Positions 24,174 to 32,612 of a stretch of DNA of 64,000 nt are shown here, piece by piece (the stretch's first letter is position 1; every line of letters begins with the position of its first letter). Position numbers and translations under genes: made by a program. The notes under the pieces are model-generated. The model had not been told where the DNA came from, searched no databases, and worked only from the letters and a program-made list of their open reading frames with translations. Source of the DNA: Labrys miyagiensis (GTDB lineage Bacteria > Pseudomonadota > Alphaproteobacteria > Rhizobiales > Labraceae); the NCBI RefSeq assembly GCF_030160835.1, contig NZ_BSPC01000009.1, forward strand, positions 62,001 through 126,000, read 5' to 3'.

Positions 24174-24953
24174 TTACATCCTGAACTCGCTGCCGAGATA
24201 CAGCCTGCGCGCATCAGGATTGTCGATGATCTCCTGCGGCGTGCCCTGCGTCAGCACATGGCCGGAATGGATGATATAGGCCCGGTCGATCAGCGCCAGC
24301 GTCTCGCGCACATTGTGGTCGGTGATCAGCACGCCGATGCCGCGATTGGTGAGGTGGCGAACCAATGTCTGGATGTCGCCCACGGCGATCGGATCGATGC
24401 CGGCGAAGGGCTCGTCGAGCAACATGAAGGAGGGGCGCCCGGCCAGGGCGCGGGCGATCTCGACGCGCCGCCGCTCGCCGCCCGACAGAGCGATAGAAGC
24501 GGTCCTGCGCAGGCGGTCGATCTTGAACTCGTCGAGCAATTCGTCGAGCTGGCGCTCGCGCTCGGCCTTGTTGGGCTCGATGACCTCCAGCACGGCGCGG
24601 ATGTTCTGCTCGACATTGAGGCCACGGAAGATCGAGGCCTCCTGCGGCAGGTAACCGACGCCGAGCCGGGCCCGGCGATACATCGGCAGATGGGTGACCT
24701 CATGGCCGTCGAGCTCGATGCGGCCATGATCGGGCGGTACCAGGCCGGTGATCATGTAGAACACCGTGGTCTTGCCGGCGCCGTTGGGGCCTAGCAGGCC
24801 GACGGCCTCGCCACGCCGCACTTCCAGGCTGACGTCGTCCACCACCGTGCGCTTGCCATAGGTCTTGGCGATCGACACCACCTGGAGAACGCCCTCGGCG
24901 CTCTCGGCTGGCTTGGCGGTGCTGCTTGCTTCGTATTGTGCTGCCTCGTTCAT
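24174..24953 (-). CDS. lptB: LPS export ABC transporter ATP-binding protein LptB
   Basis: 259 residues. Walker A GPNGAGKTT (residues 55-63), the Q-loop region LGVGYLPQEASIFRGLNVEQ, signature LSGGERRRVEIARAL, Walker B FMLLDEPFAGIDPIAV and switch His in ITDHNVRETL are all intact. The QEASIFR loop is diagnostic of LptB, the ATPase that drives lipopolysaccharide extraction with LptFG. The first ~20 residues are a non-conserved extension (MNEAAQYEASSTAKPAESAE). It is downstream of the two lptA genes in the same orientation. Confidence 0.95.
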   Translation of the reverse strand: MNEAAQYEASSTAKPAESAEGVLQVVSIAKTYGKRTVVDDVSLEVRRGEAVGLLGPNGAGKTTVFYMITGLVPPDHGRIELDGHEVTHLPMYRRARLGVGYLPQEASIFRGLNVEQNIRAVLEVIEPNKAERERQLDELLDEFKIDRLRRTASIALSGGERRRVEIARALAGRPSFMLLDEPFAGIDPIAVGDIQTLVRHLTNRGIGVLITDHNVRETLALIDRAYIIHSGHVLTQGTPQEIIDNPDARRLYLGSEFRM

Positions 24954-25094
24954 TCCCGGTCCAAATCTCTCCGAAGGCAGCTCATTTCCTTTGGCCGATC
25001 CTGCCGGAAGGTTGCAAACACCCTCCGTGACCCGCCTGGCCGCGTTCTCATCTGTTGCTCTCGAAGCCTCCGCCGCCCTGTCACCGGGCCGACA

Positions 25095-25859
25095 TCAGCA
25101 TTTTGTCGGGTCGCCGCCCGAGATGAAGTGTCCCGTCGTGTCTCCGGTGACATTGGAGAGGCCGGTCTCGGTATTGACCACCAGCTTCTTGCCCTTGAGG
25201 ACATTGCAGCCCTGGCTCATCAGCACTTCCTGGCCTGTCATTGTGGCAATATTCGTCTCCATATCGAGATCGCCGTCATCGCCGGTTGCCTTCTGATCCT
25301 TGGACGTGACGACGACGTGGCCCTTGGCCAAGAGGCGCTTCACCTTGTTGCCGCCCGCGACCGGCCCGCGAGACGAATCATCGCCCGCCGCGCCGGCAGT
25401 TGCATTGTCGGCGGCATTCCCCGCAGGGGCCTGCGCCTGCCCCGTCGAAGCTGCCGCCTGGACGTTATCGGCCGAGACAGGCGCGGCCTGGGCCTGGCCT
25501 CCGGCAGACACCGGAGCCGCCTGTGCCTGGCCTGCAGCCTTGGGCGCCGGCGGGCCGCCATTGGGAGGGTTGGCGGCTTCGTAGAACACCGTGAGCTCAT
25601 CCGAATTAAGAACGGAGTCACCCTGCGTTGCCACGACATTGCCGGTGAAGATGGCCTTCTGCTCGTCATTGTGCATTTCGAGCTGATCGGCCGTGATATT
25701 CACGGGTTTGTCGCTCTTAGACGAAAAGCCCTCGAACGGTGTCGAGGGCTTGTTCGCATCCGCACCTGCCGCCGGCACGACCGCGGCGCCGAGGAGCAAC
25801 GTCAAAGGCAGTATCAGCGCCGGCCCCCGCCGGCGAAACCACATGTCACGCTGCGCCAT
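25095..25859 (-). CDS. LptA/OstA-like LPS transport protein, second copy
   Basis: 254 residues. After a signal peptide (hydrophobic LILPLTLLLGAAVVPAAGAD), an OstA-like beta-jellyroll half follows: NITADQLEMHNDEQKAIFTG then NVVATQGDSVLNSDELTVFY. An Ala/Gly/Pro/Gln-rich insert (about residues 100-163, with two near-identical AGQAQAAPVSA repeats) interrupts the domain. It resumes at VKRLLAKGHVVVTSKDQKAT and ends GKKLVVNTETGLSNVTGDTT. It is a tandem paralogue of the gene at 25876-26631, 16 bases apart. LptA bridges the periplasm for LPS. Two Cys residues (GCNVLKGK and the C-terminal residue) are not in the other copy. Confidence 0.88.
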   Translation of the reverse strand: MAQRDMWFRRRGPALILPLTLLLGAAVVPAAGADANKPSTPFEGFSSKSDKPVNITADQLEMHNDEQKAIFTGNVVATQGDSVLNSDELTVFYEAANPPNGGPPAPKAAGQAQAAPVSAGGQAQAAPVSADNVQAAASTGQAQAPAGNAADNATAGAAGDDSSRGPVAGGNKVKRLLAKGHVVVTSKDQKATGDDGDLDMETNIATMTGQEVLMSQGCNVLKGKKLVVNTETGLSNVTGDTTGHFISGGDPTKC

Positions 25860-25875
25860 CTCAGCCCCGCCTCCT

Positions 25876-26631
25876 TCAGTTGGCGTTCTTCTTCTGATCG
25901 TTGCTCTGGGTGAAGACGCCGGACACACCCCCTGTCCCACCGCCCTGCACATTGGAGACGCCGGTCTTCAGATTGACCACCAGCTTCTTGCCCTTGAGCA
26001 CGTTCGGCCCCTGGATCATCACCACCTCATTGCCGGTGAGGGTGGCAAGGTTGGTCGCCATATCCATCACGCCATAGTCGCCGGTGGCCTTCTGGTCCTT
26101 CGAGGTGACGACGACATTGCCCTTGGCGATCAGCTTCTTGATCGAATTGGCCTGGGTTGCCGCGCCGGACTGGCCGGAGGTACCGCCCTGGCCCGACGAG
26201 CCCGAGGCGGCCGGCTTGTCTGCCGAGGCGGCCTGGTCGGTGGCCGCTGCGGCAGGCTGCGCGTCAGCGGGCTTGGCGGCAGGATCGGCAGGCTTGCCCG
26301 CATCGGCAGCGGCCGTCTTGTCGGCCTTCTTGCCACCGCTGCCGCCCGCACCGCCGGCAACCGAATTATCGTAGAAGACCGTCAGCTCGTTGGTGTGCAG
26401 CACCGAATCACCCTGGGTGGCGACGACATTGCCGGTGAAGATGGCCTTCTGCTCGTCCTGGTGCACTTCGAGCGAATCCGATTTTACGTCAACCGGCTTG
26501 CCGCTGTCCGAGGAGAAGCCCTGGAAGGGGCTCGCCGCCTTCTTCTGGGCTGCGCCGGCATCGGCGGAGGAAAGCGCCAGGGCGAGCGGCAGCAAGGCCA
26601 GAGGCGCCAGGCGGCTGAGTGTCGTCTTCAT
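25876..26631 (-). CDS. lptA: LPS transport periplasmic protein LptA, first copy
   Basis: 251 residues. Signal peptide MKTTLSRLAPLALLPLALAL, cleavage near ADAGAA. The OstA-like half KSDSLEVHQDEQKAIFTGNV then VATQGDSVLHTNELTVFYDN is followed by a ~70-residue Ala/Asp/Gly/Ser-rich insert (about 90-160). The second half is IKKLIAKGNVVVTSKDQKAT to KKLVVNLKTGVSNVQGGGTG. Its ATG overlaps the lptC stop (ATGA), so the genes are translationally coupled. It should form the periplasmic LPS bridge between LptC and LptD. Confidence 0.92.
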   Translation of the reverse strand: MKTTLSRLAPLALLPLALALSSADAGAAQKKAASPFQGFSSDSGKPVDVKSDSLEVHQDEQKAIFTGNVVATQGDSVLHTNELTVFYDNSVAGGAGGSGGKKADKTAAADAGKPADPAAKPADAQPAAAATDQAASADKPAASGSSGQGGTSGQSGAATQANSIKKLIAKGNVVVTSKDQKATGDYGVMDMATNLATLTGNEVVMIQGPNVLKGKKLVVNLKTGVSNVQGGGTGGVSGVFTQSNDQKKNAN

Positions 26632-27389
26632 TGGGGGGGGCTTCCCTGAGCTGGGGTGGCTGTGTCGGATGGGGCCGATCCGGTGGGATCGGTATCGTCA
26701 GTCGGCGTGTCGTCCGAGGTTGTGTCATCGCCGCCGCCGGGCTTGAGCGGGGTACTGAAGGTTGCGCTCACGCCACCCGCAAAGGTGATCTTGGAGCCGC
26801 CCTGGACGATATCGAGGTTGTTGGCCGAGATCACGCCGTTGCTGAGGTTGACCGTCACGGCCTCATCGCTATGGACGGTGCTGCCCTTGAAGTCGATGGC
26901 GCCGCTCTTCATCACGGCGTCATAGCCCTTGGTCGACTTGACGTGGACATCGTCCTTCAGGAACAGCATCTGGGTGTTGGAATCGAACTTGCCGGTCGCA
27001 GCCGTCAACGTCGCGTTACTCTGGTCGGCAGACGAGATGACGGCGTTGAGATTGGTGAGGCTGACGATGCCGGGCGCCGTGACCTTCTGCGAGCCCGTCG
27101 TGGCCTTGACGTCATATTTCTGCCCGCGGCTGTTGACGCCGGTGAGGTGCGGCAGCATCACGTCGAGCGCGCCATTGTTGGCGACGACAGGTGGTGCGGC
27201 CACCGGGACCGGCGGCTGGCGGAACGGATTGAACCAGGCCAGGACGACGAACAGGCCCACCCCCGCAAGCGCGGTTGCGGGAACGGCGACTTTGAGAAAG
27301 CGCACCAGCCTGCTGTGGGCGCGGGCAGCCCTGAAGGCGCTTTCCCGCGAAGGCGGGGCGGGTCGATCAATTTTTACCCGCGCATCCAT
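26628..27389 (-). CDS. lptC: LPS export protein LptC
   Basis: 253 residues. A basic N-terminus and one membrane anchor (VAVPATALAGVGLFVVLAWF, about residues 32-51) are followed by the LptC beta-jellyroll (MLPHLTGVNSRGQKYDVKAT, then LTAATGKFDSNTQMLFLKDD and VHVKSTKGYDA). The tail is disordered and Asp/Thr-rich (GGGDDTTSDDTPTDDTDPTG). It anchors the periplasmic bridge to LptFG. Start ATG 27389 (MDARVK) is likely but not backed by a strong ribosome binding site; an ATG at 27413 is possible. It is first in the lptC-lptA-lptA-lptB series after rnd. Confidence 0.9.
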   Translation of the reverse strand: MDARVKIDRPAPPSRESAFRAARAHSRLVRFLKVAVPATALAGVGLFVVLAWFNPFRQPPVPVAAPPVVANNGALDVMLPHLTGVNSRGQKYDVKATTGSQKVTAPGIVSLTNLNAVISSADQSNATLTAATGKFDSNTQMLFLKDDVHVKSTKGYDAVMKSGAIDFKGSTVHSDEAVTVNLSNGVISANNLDIVQGGSKITFAGGVSATFSTPLKPGGGDDTTSDDTPTDDTDPTGSAPSDTATPAQGSPPQ

Positions 27390-27717
27390 GATATCGGCCA
27401 AAATAATACCCATCGAAACGCATGCAGCGGCCGGGACGAACGGCGCCATCCGCCATATTGCGATGCGGAAGTCACACGTCAACCCGGTATACGGACGCCA
27501 GCCTGTCCCTGCCTGCAATTCCTAAACTTTGGGTGAAATCCGCAACAGGTGCGCCCTCATAGCAGAAATCCCAGAGAGGGGGAATGTGACGTAAGGAACG
27601 CAACTTTCGGGAACACCCGGAAAGGTCGGCTTTTCCGGCCCCCTCCTAACGTGCCGCTATGGCGTTTCCAAGACGAGGATGAAGACGAGGATGCGGCAGG
27701 CGGCTGTTCCGCCTGTG
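27390..27717. other. Intergenic region between rnd and lptC
   Basis: About 330 bases with no gene. A small hairpin CCGGAAAGG...CTTTTCCGG lies near 27618-27640 and a GC-rich hairpin AGGCGGCTGTTCCGCCT at 27698-27714 just past the rnd stop. The lptC promoter probably lies here. Confidence 0.5.
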
Positions 27718-28332
27718 TCAGCTATGGGCGAAGATATCGGTGTCCGGCCAACCCTGCAGGTCGAGCTGCGCCCGGGTCGGGAGGAAATCGAAACAGGCAC
27801 GAGCGATGTCGGCACGGCCCTCGCGGGCGAGCGTGGCATCGAGCTTTGCCTTCAATTCGTGCAGGTGCAGCACGTCCGAGGCGGCGTAGGCGAGCTGGGC
27901 GTCGGTGAGCGTATCGGCGCCCCAGTCAGAGGATTGCTGCTGCTTGGAAAGATCCACGCCCAGCAATTCCCGCACCAGGTCCTTGAGGCCGTGGCGATCG
28001 GTATAGGTACGCACCAGGCGCGAGGCGATCTTCGTGCAATAGACGGGCTTGGCCATCACGCCGAAGGCGTTTTGCAGCGCCGCGATGTCGAAACGGGCAA
28101 AGTGGAAGATCTTGATGACGGAGGGGCTGGCCAGGAGACGCTCCAGATTGGGGGCGCTCTTCTGGCCCTGCGCGATCTGCACCACATCCGCCGTACCGTC
28201 CCCCGGCGAGAGCTGCACCACGCAGAGCCTGTCGCGGTGGGGGTTGAGACCCATGGTCTCGGTGTCGATGGCGGCGCTGGTGGTGTAGCGATTGAGATCG
28301 GGCAGGTCGCCCCGATGGTAGCGAATGGTCAC
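27718..28332 (-). CDS. rnd: Ribonuclease D (DEDD exonuclease domain)
   Basis: 204 residues, the short alphaproteobacterial form that is only the 3'-5' exonuclease domain and lacks HRDC. The DEDD residues are visible: AIDTETMGL (exo I), FHFARFDIAALQ (exo II) and YAASDVLHLHEL (exo III, with Tyr of DEDDy). It trims tRNA and other stable RNA 3' ends. GTG at 28332 (VTIRYHRGD) fits the family start and has CAGGAT upstream; an ATG at 28371 would add 13 residues. It lies upstream of the lpt genes, an order conserved in Rhizobiales. Confidence 0.9.
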   Translation of the reverse strand: MTIRYHRGDLPDLNRYTTSAAIDTETMGLNPHRDRLCVVQLSPGDGTADVVQIAQGQKSAPNLERLLASPSVIKIFHFARFDIAALQNAFGVMAKPVYCTKIASRLVRTYTDRHGLKDLVRELLGVDLSKQQQSSDWGADTLTDAQLAYAASDVLHLHELKAKLDATLAREGRADIARACFDFLPTRAQLDLQGWPDTDIFAHS

Positions 28333-28410
28333 GGACAGATCCTGAAGATGTCGAAGGGTCAGGGTGCACATAGAACCCTCAGGAGAGGATGTGCAAGGGC
28401 TGGGAGACTT

Positions 28411-28541
28411 CCTAGGAGAGCGGACATCTTGTCCGCTCTTGGAAACAATGAGGCTGACAAGCAGGGCGACGGAGTATCGCTGTTACGCTCTTTCGTAAGA
28501 GGTTGAGGTTCGAGAGCGGACAAGATGTCCGCGCTCCCAGG
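28411..28541. repeat. Dispersed inverted repeat, family B
   Basis: Arms AGAGCGGACATCTTGTCCGC (left) and GAGCGGACAAGATGTCCGCG (right) enclose a ~60-base centre; the outer ends are CCTAGGAG and CTCCCAGG. Copies also lie at 24001-24171 and 46511-46679. It sits between divergent rnd and ubiB. Confidence 0.85.
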
Positions 28542-28600
28542 TTTGCCAAGCGGCCCGCCCGTGCTATCGACCTCCCCGCATACAGAACCGGCTGGTACCC

Positions 28601-30166
28601 TTGGCTTCCTTTCTCGACCCCTTTCGTCTCATGCGCGCAGGCTGGACTCTGGCCCGGGAAGGCGCGCTCGGCCTCGTCGACGTCTACGAATTGCCCGCGC
28701 CGGCGCGTCTTGCCGTGCGCCTTGGCCGGCTGATCGAGCGGCGCACCGTCCATGGCGGCAAGGGGCTGGCCGCGGCCATGGTGAAGCTGGGGCCAAGCTG
28801 GGTCAAGCTCGGCCAGTTCCTGGCCACGAGGCCCGATGTGGTCGGCTTCGCCGTGGCGCGCGATCTCGAGGAATTGCAGGACCGCATGCCGCCCTTCCCC
28901 CGGGCGGTGGCCGTTGCCGAGATCGAGCGGGCGCTGGACGGGCCTCTGAGCCACTTCTTCGCCGAGCTGTCCGAGCCCGTGGCCGCCGCTTCGGTCGCGC
29001 AGGTGCACAAGGGCGTCATCCGCGATGCCGATGGCGAGCGCCAGGTGGCGGTGAAGGTGCTGCGCCCCGGCGTCGACCGGCGCTTTCGCAGCGACCTCTC
29101 CACTTTCTACTTCGCCGCCCGCATGATCGAGCGCCTCGACCCGCGCGCCAAGCGCCTCAAGCCGGTCGAAGTGGTGGACATGCTGGCGCGGACAGTGGCC
29201 TTCGAGATGGATTCACGCCTGGAGGCGGCCGCCCTCTCGGAGATGGCGGAGAACATCGCCGACGATCCCGATTTTCGCATCCCCGCGCCGGACTGGACCC
29301 GCACCGCCCGCACGGTGCTGACGCTTGAATGGATCGACGGCATTCCCCTTTCCGATGTCGAGGGGCTGCGGAAGGCCGGCTTCGACCTGAAGGAATTGGC
29401 GCGCATCATCATCCAGTCCTTCCTGCGTCACGCCATCCGCGACGGCTTCTTCCATGCCGACATGCACCAGGGCAATTTGATGATCGATGCCTCCGGCAAT
29501 CTGGTCGCGGTCGATTTCGGCATCATGGGCCGGGCCGGGCTGAAGGAGCGCCGCTTCCTCGCCGAGATCCTGCACGGATTCATTACCCGCAACTATCTGC
29601 GCGTCGCCGAGGTGCATTTCGAAGCCGGCTATGTACCGGCCACTCATTCGATCGAGGATTTCGCGCAGGCGATCCGCGCCATCGGCGAGCCGATCCACCA
29701 GAAGCGGGCCGACGAAATCTCGATGGCCAAGCTCCTGACGCTGCTCTTCGAGGTGACCGACCTCTTCGACATGAAGACCCGGCCGGAACTGATCCTGCTG
29801 CAGAAGACCATGGTGGTGGTGGAGGGCGTGGCCCGCCGCCTCAACCCCAAGCTCGACATGTGGGCGACCGCGGACCCGGTGGTGCGCGAATGGATCGAGC
29901 GTAATCTCGGGCCTCTCGGCAAGCTCAGCGATCTGGGCACGCAGACGCTGGAGGCCGGCAAGTCGGTCACGCTGCTGCCGAGCCTGCTCACCCGCGCCGA
30001 ATCCCTGGCGGGCCGCCTGCACGAGGCCGCCGAGAAGGGCTTCGCCCTGCTGCCCGAAAGCGTGGAAGCCATCGGCAAGGCCGAGGCCAAACGCAATCGC
30101 TGGGGCAATCTGGCGCTATGGGTGATCGCGGTGGCGGTGGTCTACATCGCCTGGCGGGGGTGGTGA
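28601..30166 (+). CDS. ubiB: UbiB atypical kinase (ubiquinone biosynthesis accessory factor)
   Basis: 521 residues, the usual UbiB length. The KxGQ motif (KLGPSWVKLGQFLATRPDVV), the Ala-rich loop PVAAASVAQVHKG, the kinase-like catalytic segment HADMHQGNLMI and DFGIM are in order, and a C-terminal membrane helix (LALWVIAVAVVYIAWRGW) is present. UbiB is an ATPase-type ADCK protein needed for aerobic ubiquinone synthesis at the inner membrane. The start is a TTG at 28601 (MASFLDPFRL) without a strong ribosome binding site. ubiE and coaBC, frequent neighbours, are absent. Confidence 0.93.
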   Translation: MASFLDPFRLMRAGWTLAREGALGLVDVYELPAPARLAVRLGRLIERRTVHGGKGLAAAMVKLGPSWVKLGQFLATRPDVVGFAVARDLEELQDRMPPFPRAVAVAEIERALDGPLSHFFAELSEPVAAASVAQVHKGVIRDADGERQVAVKVLRPGVDRRFRSDLSTFYFAARMIERLDPRAKRLKPVEVVDMLARTVAFEMDSRLEAAALSEMAENIADDPDFRIPAPDWTRTARTVLTLEWIDGIPLSDVEGLRKAGFDLKELARIIIQSFLRHAIRDGFFHADMHQGNLMIDASGNLVAVDFGIMGRAGLKERRFLAEILHGFITRNYLRVAEVHFEAGYVPATHSIEDFAQAIRAIGEPIHQKRADEISMAKLLTLLFEVTDLFDMKTRPELILLQKTMVVVEGVARRLNPKLDMWATADPVVREWIERNLGPLGKLSDLGTQTLEAGKSVTLLPSLLTRAESLAGRLHEAAEKGFALLPESVEAIGKAEAKRNRWGNLALWVIAVAVVYIAWRGW

Positions 30167-30337
30167 GAGGCTTTGCATTTCGACGAAGGGCGCGGCGCGA
30201 GCCCTTCCCTACCGAACAGCTTGCCCGCAATAGCACTGACAGCGCGTCGAGTACGTTAGGCAGGCCGGGTCATGCGACGAGGGTTTCGTCCCTCGCTGGC
30301 TCGGCGGAAGAGGCTGCGCCTCGGCGCCGCCATCAGC

Positions 30338-31117
30338 TCAAGCCACGGCCCCGCTACGGCCGCTGCGATGCATCAGCCTGAACAGCAGGGCCTGGGTCCC
30401 CAGCGCGGCGAGAGCGGAGATCACGAAGGCGAGGACCGTGTTCAGAGAGCCCAGGAGCAGGCCGAGGACGTAGAAGAAGCAGGAGAAGCCGAAGAGGGCG
30501 ATGACCATGCCGCGCACCACCTGCCGGGCTGCGGCCGGCCCCTGCGCGCGGTGGGCGAAGATCGCCAGCGTCATGGCGAAGATCGGAAAGGCCGCGAGCA
30601 CGCCGCTCACTTCCGCACCGAGCAGGGGCGTCGCCGCCGTCAACCCGACTACCAGGAGGCTCACCACCACCATGCGGGCCGGCAGGTCCCACCAGGGCGG
30701 CGTCACGATGCTGCGCTGGACCATGCGCGAGGGAATGGCCACCAGCGCCGCCGTCAGCACCGCCAGGGCCGCAAGGAAAAGGGCCCAATGGGGAAGCGCC
30801 GCCACATGCAGGAGAGCCGCGCCGAGGGCGAATGTCGCGACGCCGGCGAACAGGGCGACAGGCCAACCGCGATCGGCCAGTTGAGCGTAGCCGATGCAGG
30901 CCAGCGCCTGCGCCGCTGCGCCGACGAGGGAGCCGTTGGTCGCCATCGCGGCGAAATCAGGCCCATATTGCAGGGCGAGGAAGGCGATCACCGGCCCAGA
31001 CGTCAGCGGCAGGCCCGTGACCCAGCCGCCGACCACCTCGCCCCAGCGCCGGCCGACGAGGCTCGCCATCAGGATGAGCAGGCTCGGCAAAGTGAGCTTG
31101 ATGATCAGGGCATGCAT
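30338..31117 (-). CDS. Multi-spanning membrane protein of unknown function
   Basis: 259 residues with about seven to eight hydrophobic segments spread over the whole length. A polar N-terminal loop with RRWGEVVGGWVTGLPLTSGP and a conserved-looking RMVQRSIVTPPWWDLPARM in the middle are the only distinctive features. No transporter family can be named with confidence. The ATG at 31117 starts directly in a membrane helix (HALIIKLTLPSLLILMASLV). It is downstream of three DUF805 genes on the same strand, 31 bases after the last, and may be cotranscribed. Confidence 0.75.
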   Translation of the reverse strand: MHALIIKLTLPSLLILMASLVGRRWGEVVGGWVTGLPLTSGPVIAFLALQYGPDFAAMATNGSLVGAAAQALACIGYAQLADRGWPVALFAGVATFALGAALLHVAALPHWALFLAALAVLTAALVAIPSRMVQRSIVTPPWWDLPARMVVVSLLVVGLTAATPLLGAEVSGVLAAFPIFAMTLAIFAHRAQGPAAARQVVRGMVIALFGFSCFFYVLGLLLGSLNTVLAFVISALAALGTQALLFRLMHRSGRSGAVA

Positions 31118-31148
31118 CCGCCATCCATGGCAGGCCGGCGATGACTCG

Positions 31149-31664
31149 TCAAAGGTCCCGATTGGCGGCGTGCCATTGCTCGACCATGCCTCTCGGCGGC
31201 GGCCCGAAAGGATTGAGGTCGGGTGTGCCAGGCAGGAAGAACAAGTCGATCATCGGCCACAGATTGACCAGCGGAACAAGCGTGATCAGTAGAAACCAGG
31301 CCGAGCGGTTCCGATCATGACAGCGCTTGATGAGCAGGCAGGCGACCGACCATGTGCCCCCCAGACCGATGATCGCCACGGGCCCCCATACCCATGGCGT
31401 GAGAAGTGCCTCGAGATCCTGTCGATGCTGATAGGCCGCGGCAAAACCGATCCATAGGCTGGCAAGAGTTTGGGCGACGATCATCACGCAAAGGATCGCG
31501 AACATCGTATCGAGCCGCGGCAAGCGCCCTTTCGGGCTGAACAGCACCTGCCTCAGCCCCGGTCCGTCATCGCTGACATCGGCTACAGACACAGCGGGCC
31601 CCCGCTCTGCTCTTGATCCCAACCGGATCATACAACAATCGGGCCGAACCGGCATGCTTTTCAC
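31149..31664 (-). CDS. DUF805-family membrane protein (third of three)
   Basis: 171 residues. DUF805 hallmarks: VLFSPKGRLPRLD at the head, then hydrophobic helices, the KRCHDRNRSAWFLL motif and the tail LPGTPDLNPFGPPPRG. Compared with its neighbours it has an N-terminal extension of ~35 residues. The start (GTG 31664) is uncertain since none of the candidates has a ribosome binding site. DUF805 proteins are inner-membrane proteins of unknown role, some linked to phage or lipid functions. It is part of a tandem array with the genes at 31716 and 32205. Confidence 0.8.
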   Translation of the reverse strand: MKSMPVRPDCCMIRLGSRAERGPAVSVADVSDDGPGLRQVLFSPKGRLPRLDTMFAILCVMIVAQTLASLWIGFAAAYQHRQDLEALLTPWVWGPVAIIGLGGTWSVACLLIKRCHDRNRSAWFLLITLVPLVNLWPMIDLFFLPGTPDLNPFGPPPRGMVEQWHAANRDL

Positions 31665-31715
31665 GCCAGGCTTGCCGCGTGAGAGGGCGAGCGCTTCCGG
31701 GATCGCACACTCCGG

Positions 31716-32135
31716 TCAGGAGAACACGTCCGCGACCTGCGTGTCGCCGATGCCTTTCGGCGAGGGGCCATACTCATTGGCACCCTGTGTGCCATCGAGG
31801 AAACCGAGCTCGACCAGCGCCCAGAGGCTGATAAGAAAGCCGACATAGGGAATGGCACCGCCAACCGACCAGCCCAAATACCACCAGCCGGACTTGCCTC
31901 GATCGTGACAGCGCTTCACGCCCACCGCCCAAAACGGCCACAGGCAGATCAGGAAGGCGACGGCGGCCACGACGAAGGCCGGGGATTCCGGGTCGCGGCC
32001 TCCCAGGCCTGTGCTCACCAGACCGATGCCAATCGAAAGAGCAACGATCCCCAGGATGAGGCCGAGGTGGTAAAGCCAATAGTCTTTGCGGGTAACCCGC
32101 CCCTGAAAGCTGAAGAGCTTATTCTGCCAGGTCAT
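31716..32135 (-). CDS. DUF805-family membrane protein (second of three)
   Basis: 139 residues from ATG 32135 (MTWQNKLFSFQGRVTRKDYW), the standard DUF805 opening. Helices occupy residues ~20-45, 55-75 and 88-112. VKRCHDRGKSGWWYLGW is the family core and FLDGTQGANEYGPSPKGIGD the C-terminal motif, which is nearly identical to that of the next paralogue. GGAAC stands nine bases before the ATG. An ATG at 32150 is an alternative. The three copies probably arose by local duplication. Confidence 0.87.
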   Translation of the reverse strand: MTWQNKLFSFQGRVTRKDYWLYHLGLILGIVALSIGIGLVSTGLGGRDPESPAFVVAAVAFLICLWPFWAVGVKRCHDRGKSGWWYLGWSVGGAIPYVGFLISLWALVELGFLDGTQGANEYGPSPKGIGDTQVADVFS

Positions 32136-32204
32136 GACCCGTTCCAGCATGAGTGATGGAGATAGATCACGCCGGCCCGAAAACCGGCGTGATAAGACGA
32201 ATTC

Positions 32205-32612
32205 TCACGAGAAGACGCTGGAGACCTGGGAGCCGCCGATGCCCTTGGGCGAGGGGCCGAAACGATTGGGACCCTGCGTGCCATCGAGGAAACCGATCTC
32301 GACCAGGTACCACAGACCGACCAGCGGGATGAGGCTGACGAGGATGAACCAGGCCGAACGGTCCCGGTCGTGGCAGCGCTTGGAATTGATGGCGAGGTGC
32401 ACCCAGAGGAAGGGGAGGTAGAGGAGACCAAGTACCCCATAGAATGCGCCCGACACAGTGCCGCCCACATATTGTTGTCCCGTGACGCCCATCACCTGGG
32501 CCAGGATGAACAACAGGATGTAGAATACGATCGCGGCACCGAGGGAAAACATCCAGAACTGGAGGCGCGTGATGCGACCTTCGAAACTGAAGAGTATTTG
32601 CTTGGGAGTCAT
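32205..32612 (-). CDS. DUF805-family membrane protein (first of three)
   Basis: 135 residues. ILFSFEGRITRLQFWMFSLG opens the domain, with a core SKRCHDRDRSAWFILVSLIP and a tail FLDGTQGPNRFGPSPKGIGG. Three hydrophobic helices. GAAGGTG precedes the ATG at 32612 by six bases. As the first gene of the array it should carry the promoter, in the intergenic stretch above 32612. The function is unknown; the conserved Lys-Arg-Cys-His-Asp motif at a membrane interface suggests a shared biochemical role. Confidence 0.9.
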   Translation of the reverse strand: MTPKQILFSFEGRITRLQFWMFSLGAAIVFYILLFILAQVMGVTGQQYVGGTVSGAFYGVLGLLYLPFLWVHLAINSKRCHDRDRSAWFILVSLIPLVGLWYLVEIGFLDGTQGPNRFGPSPKGIGGSQVSSVFS

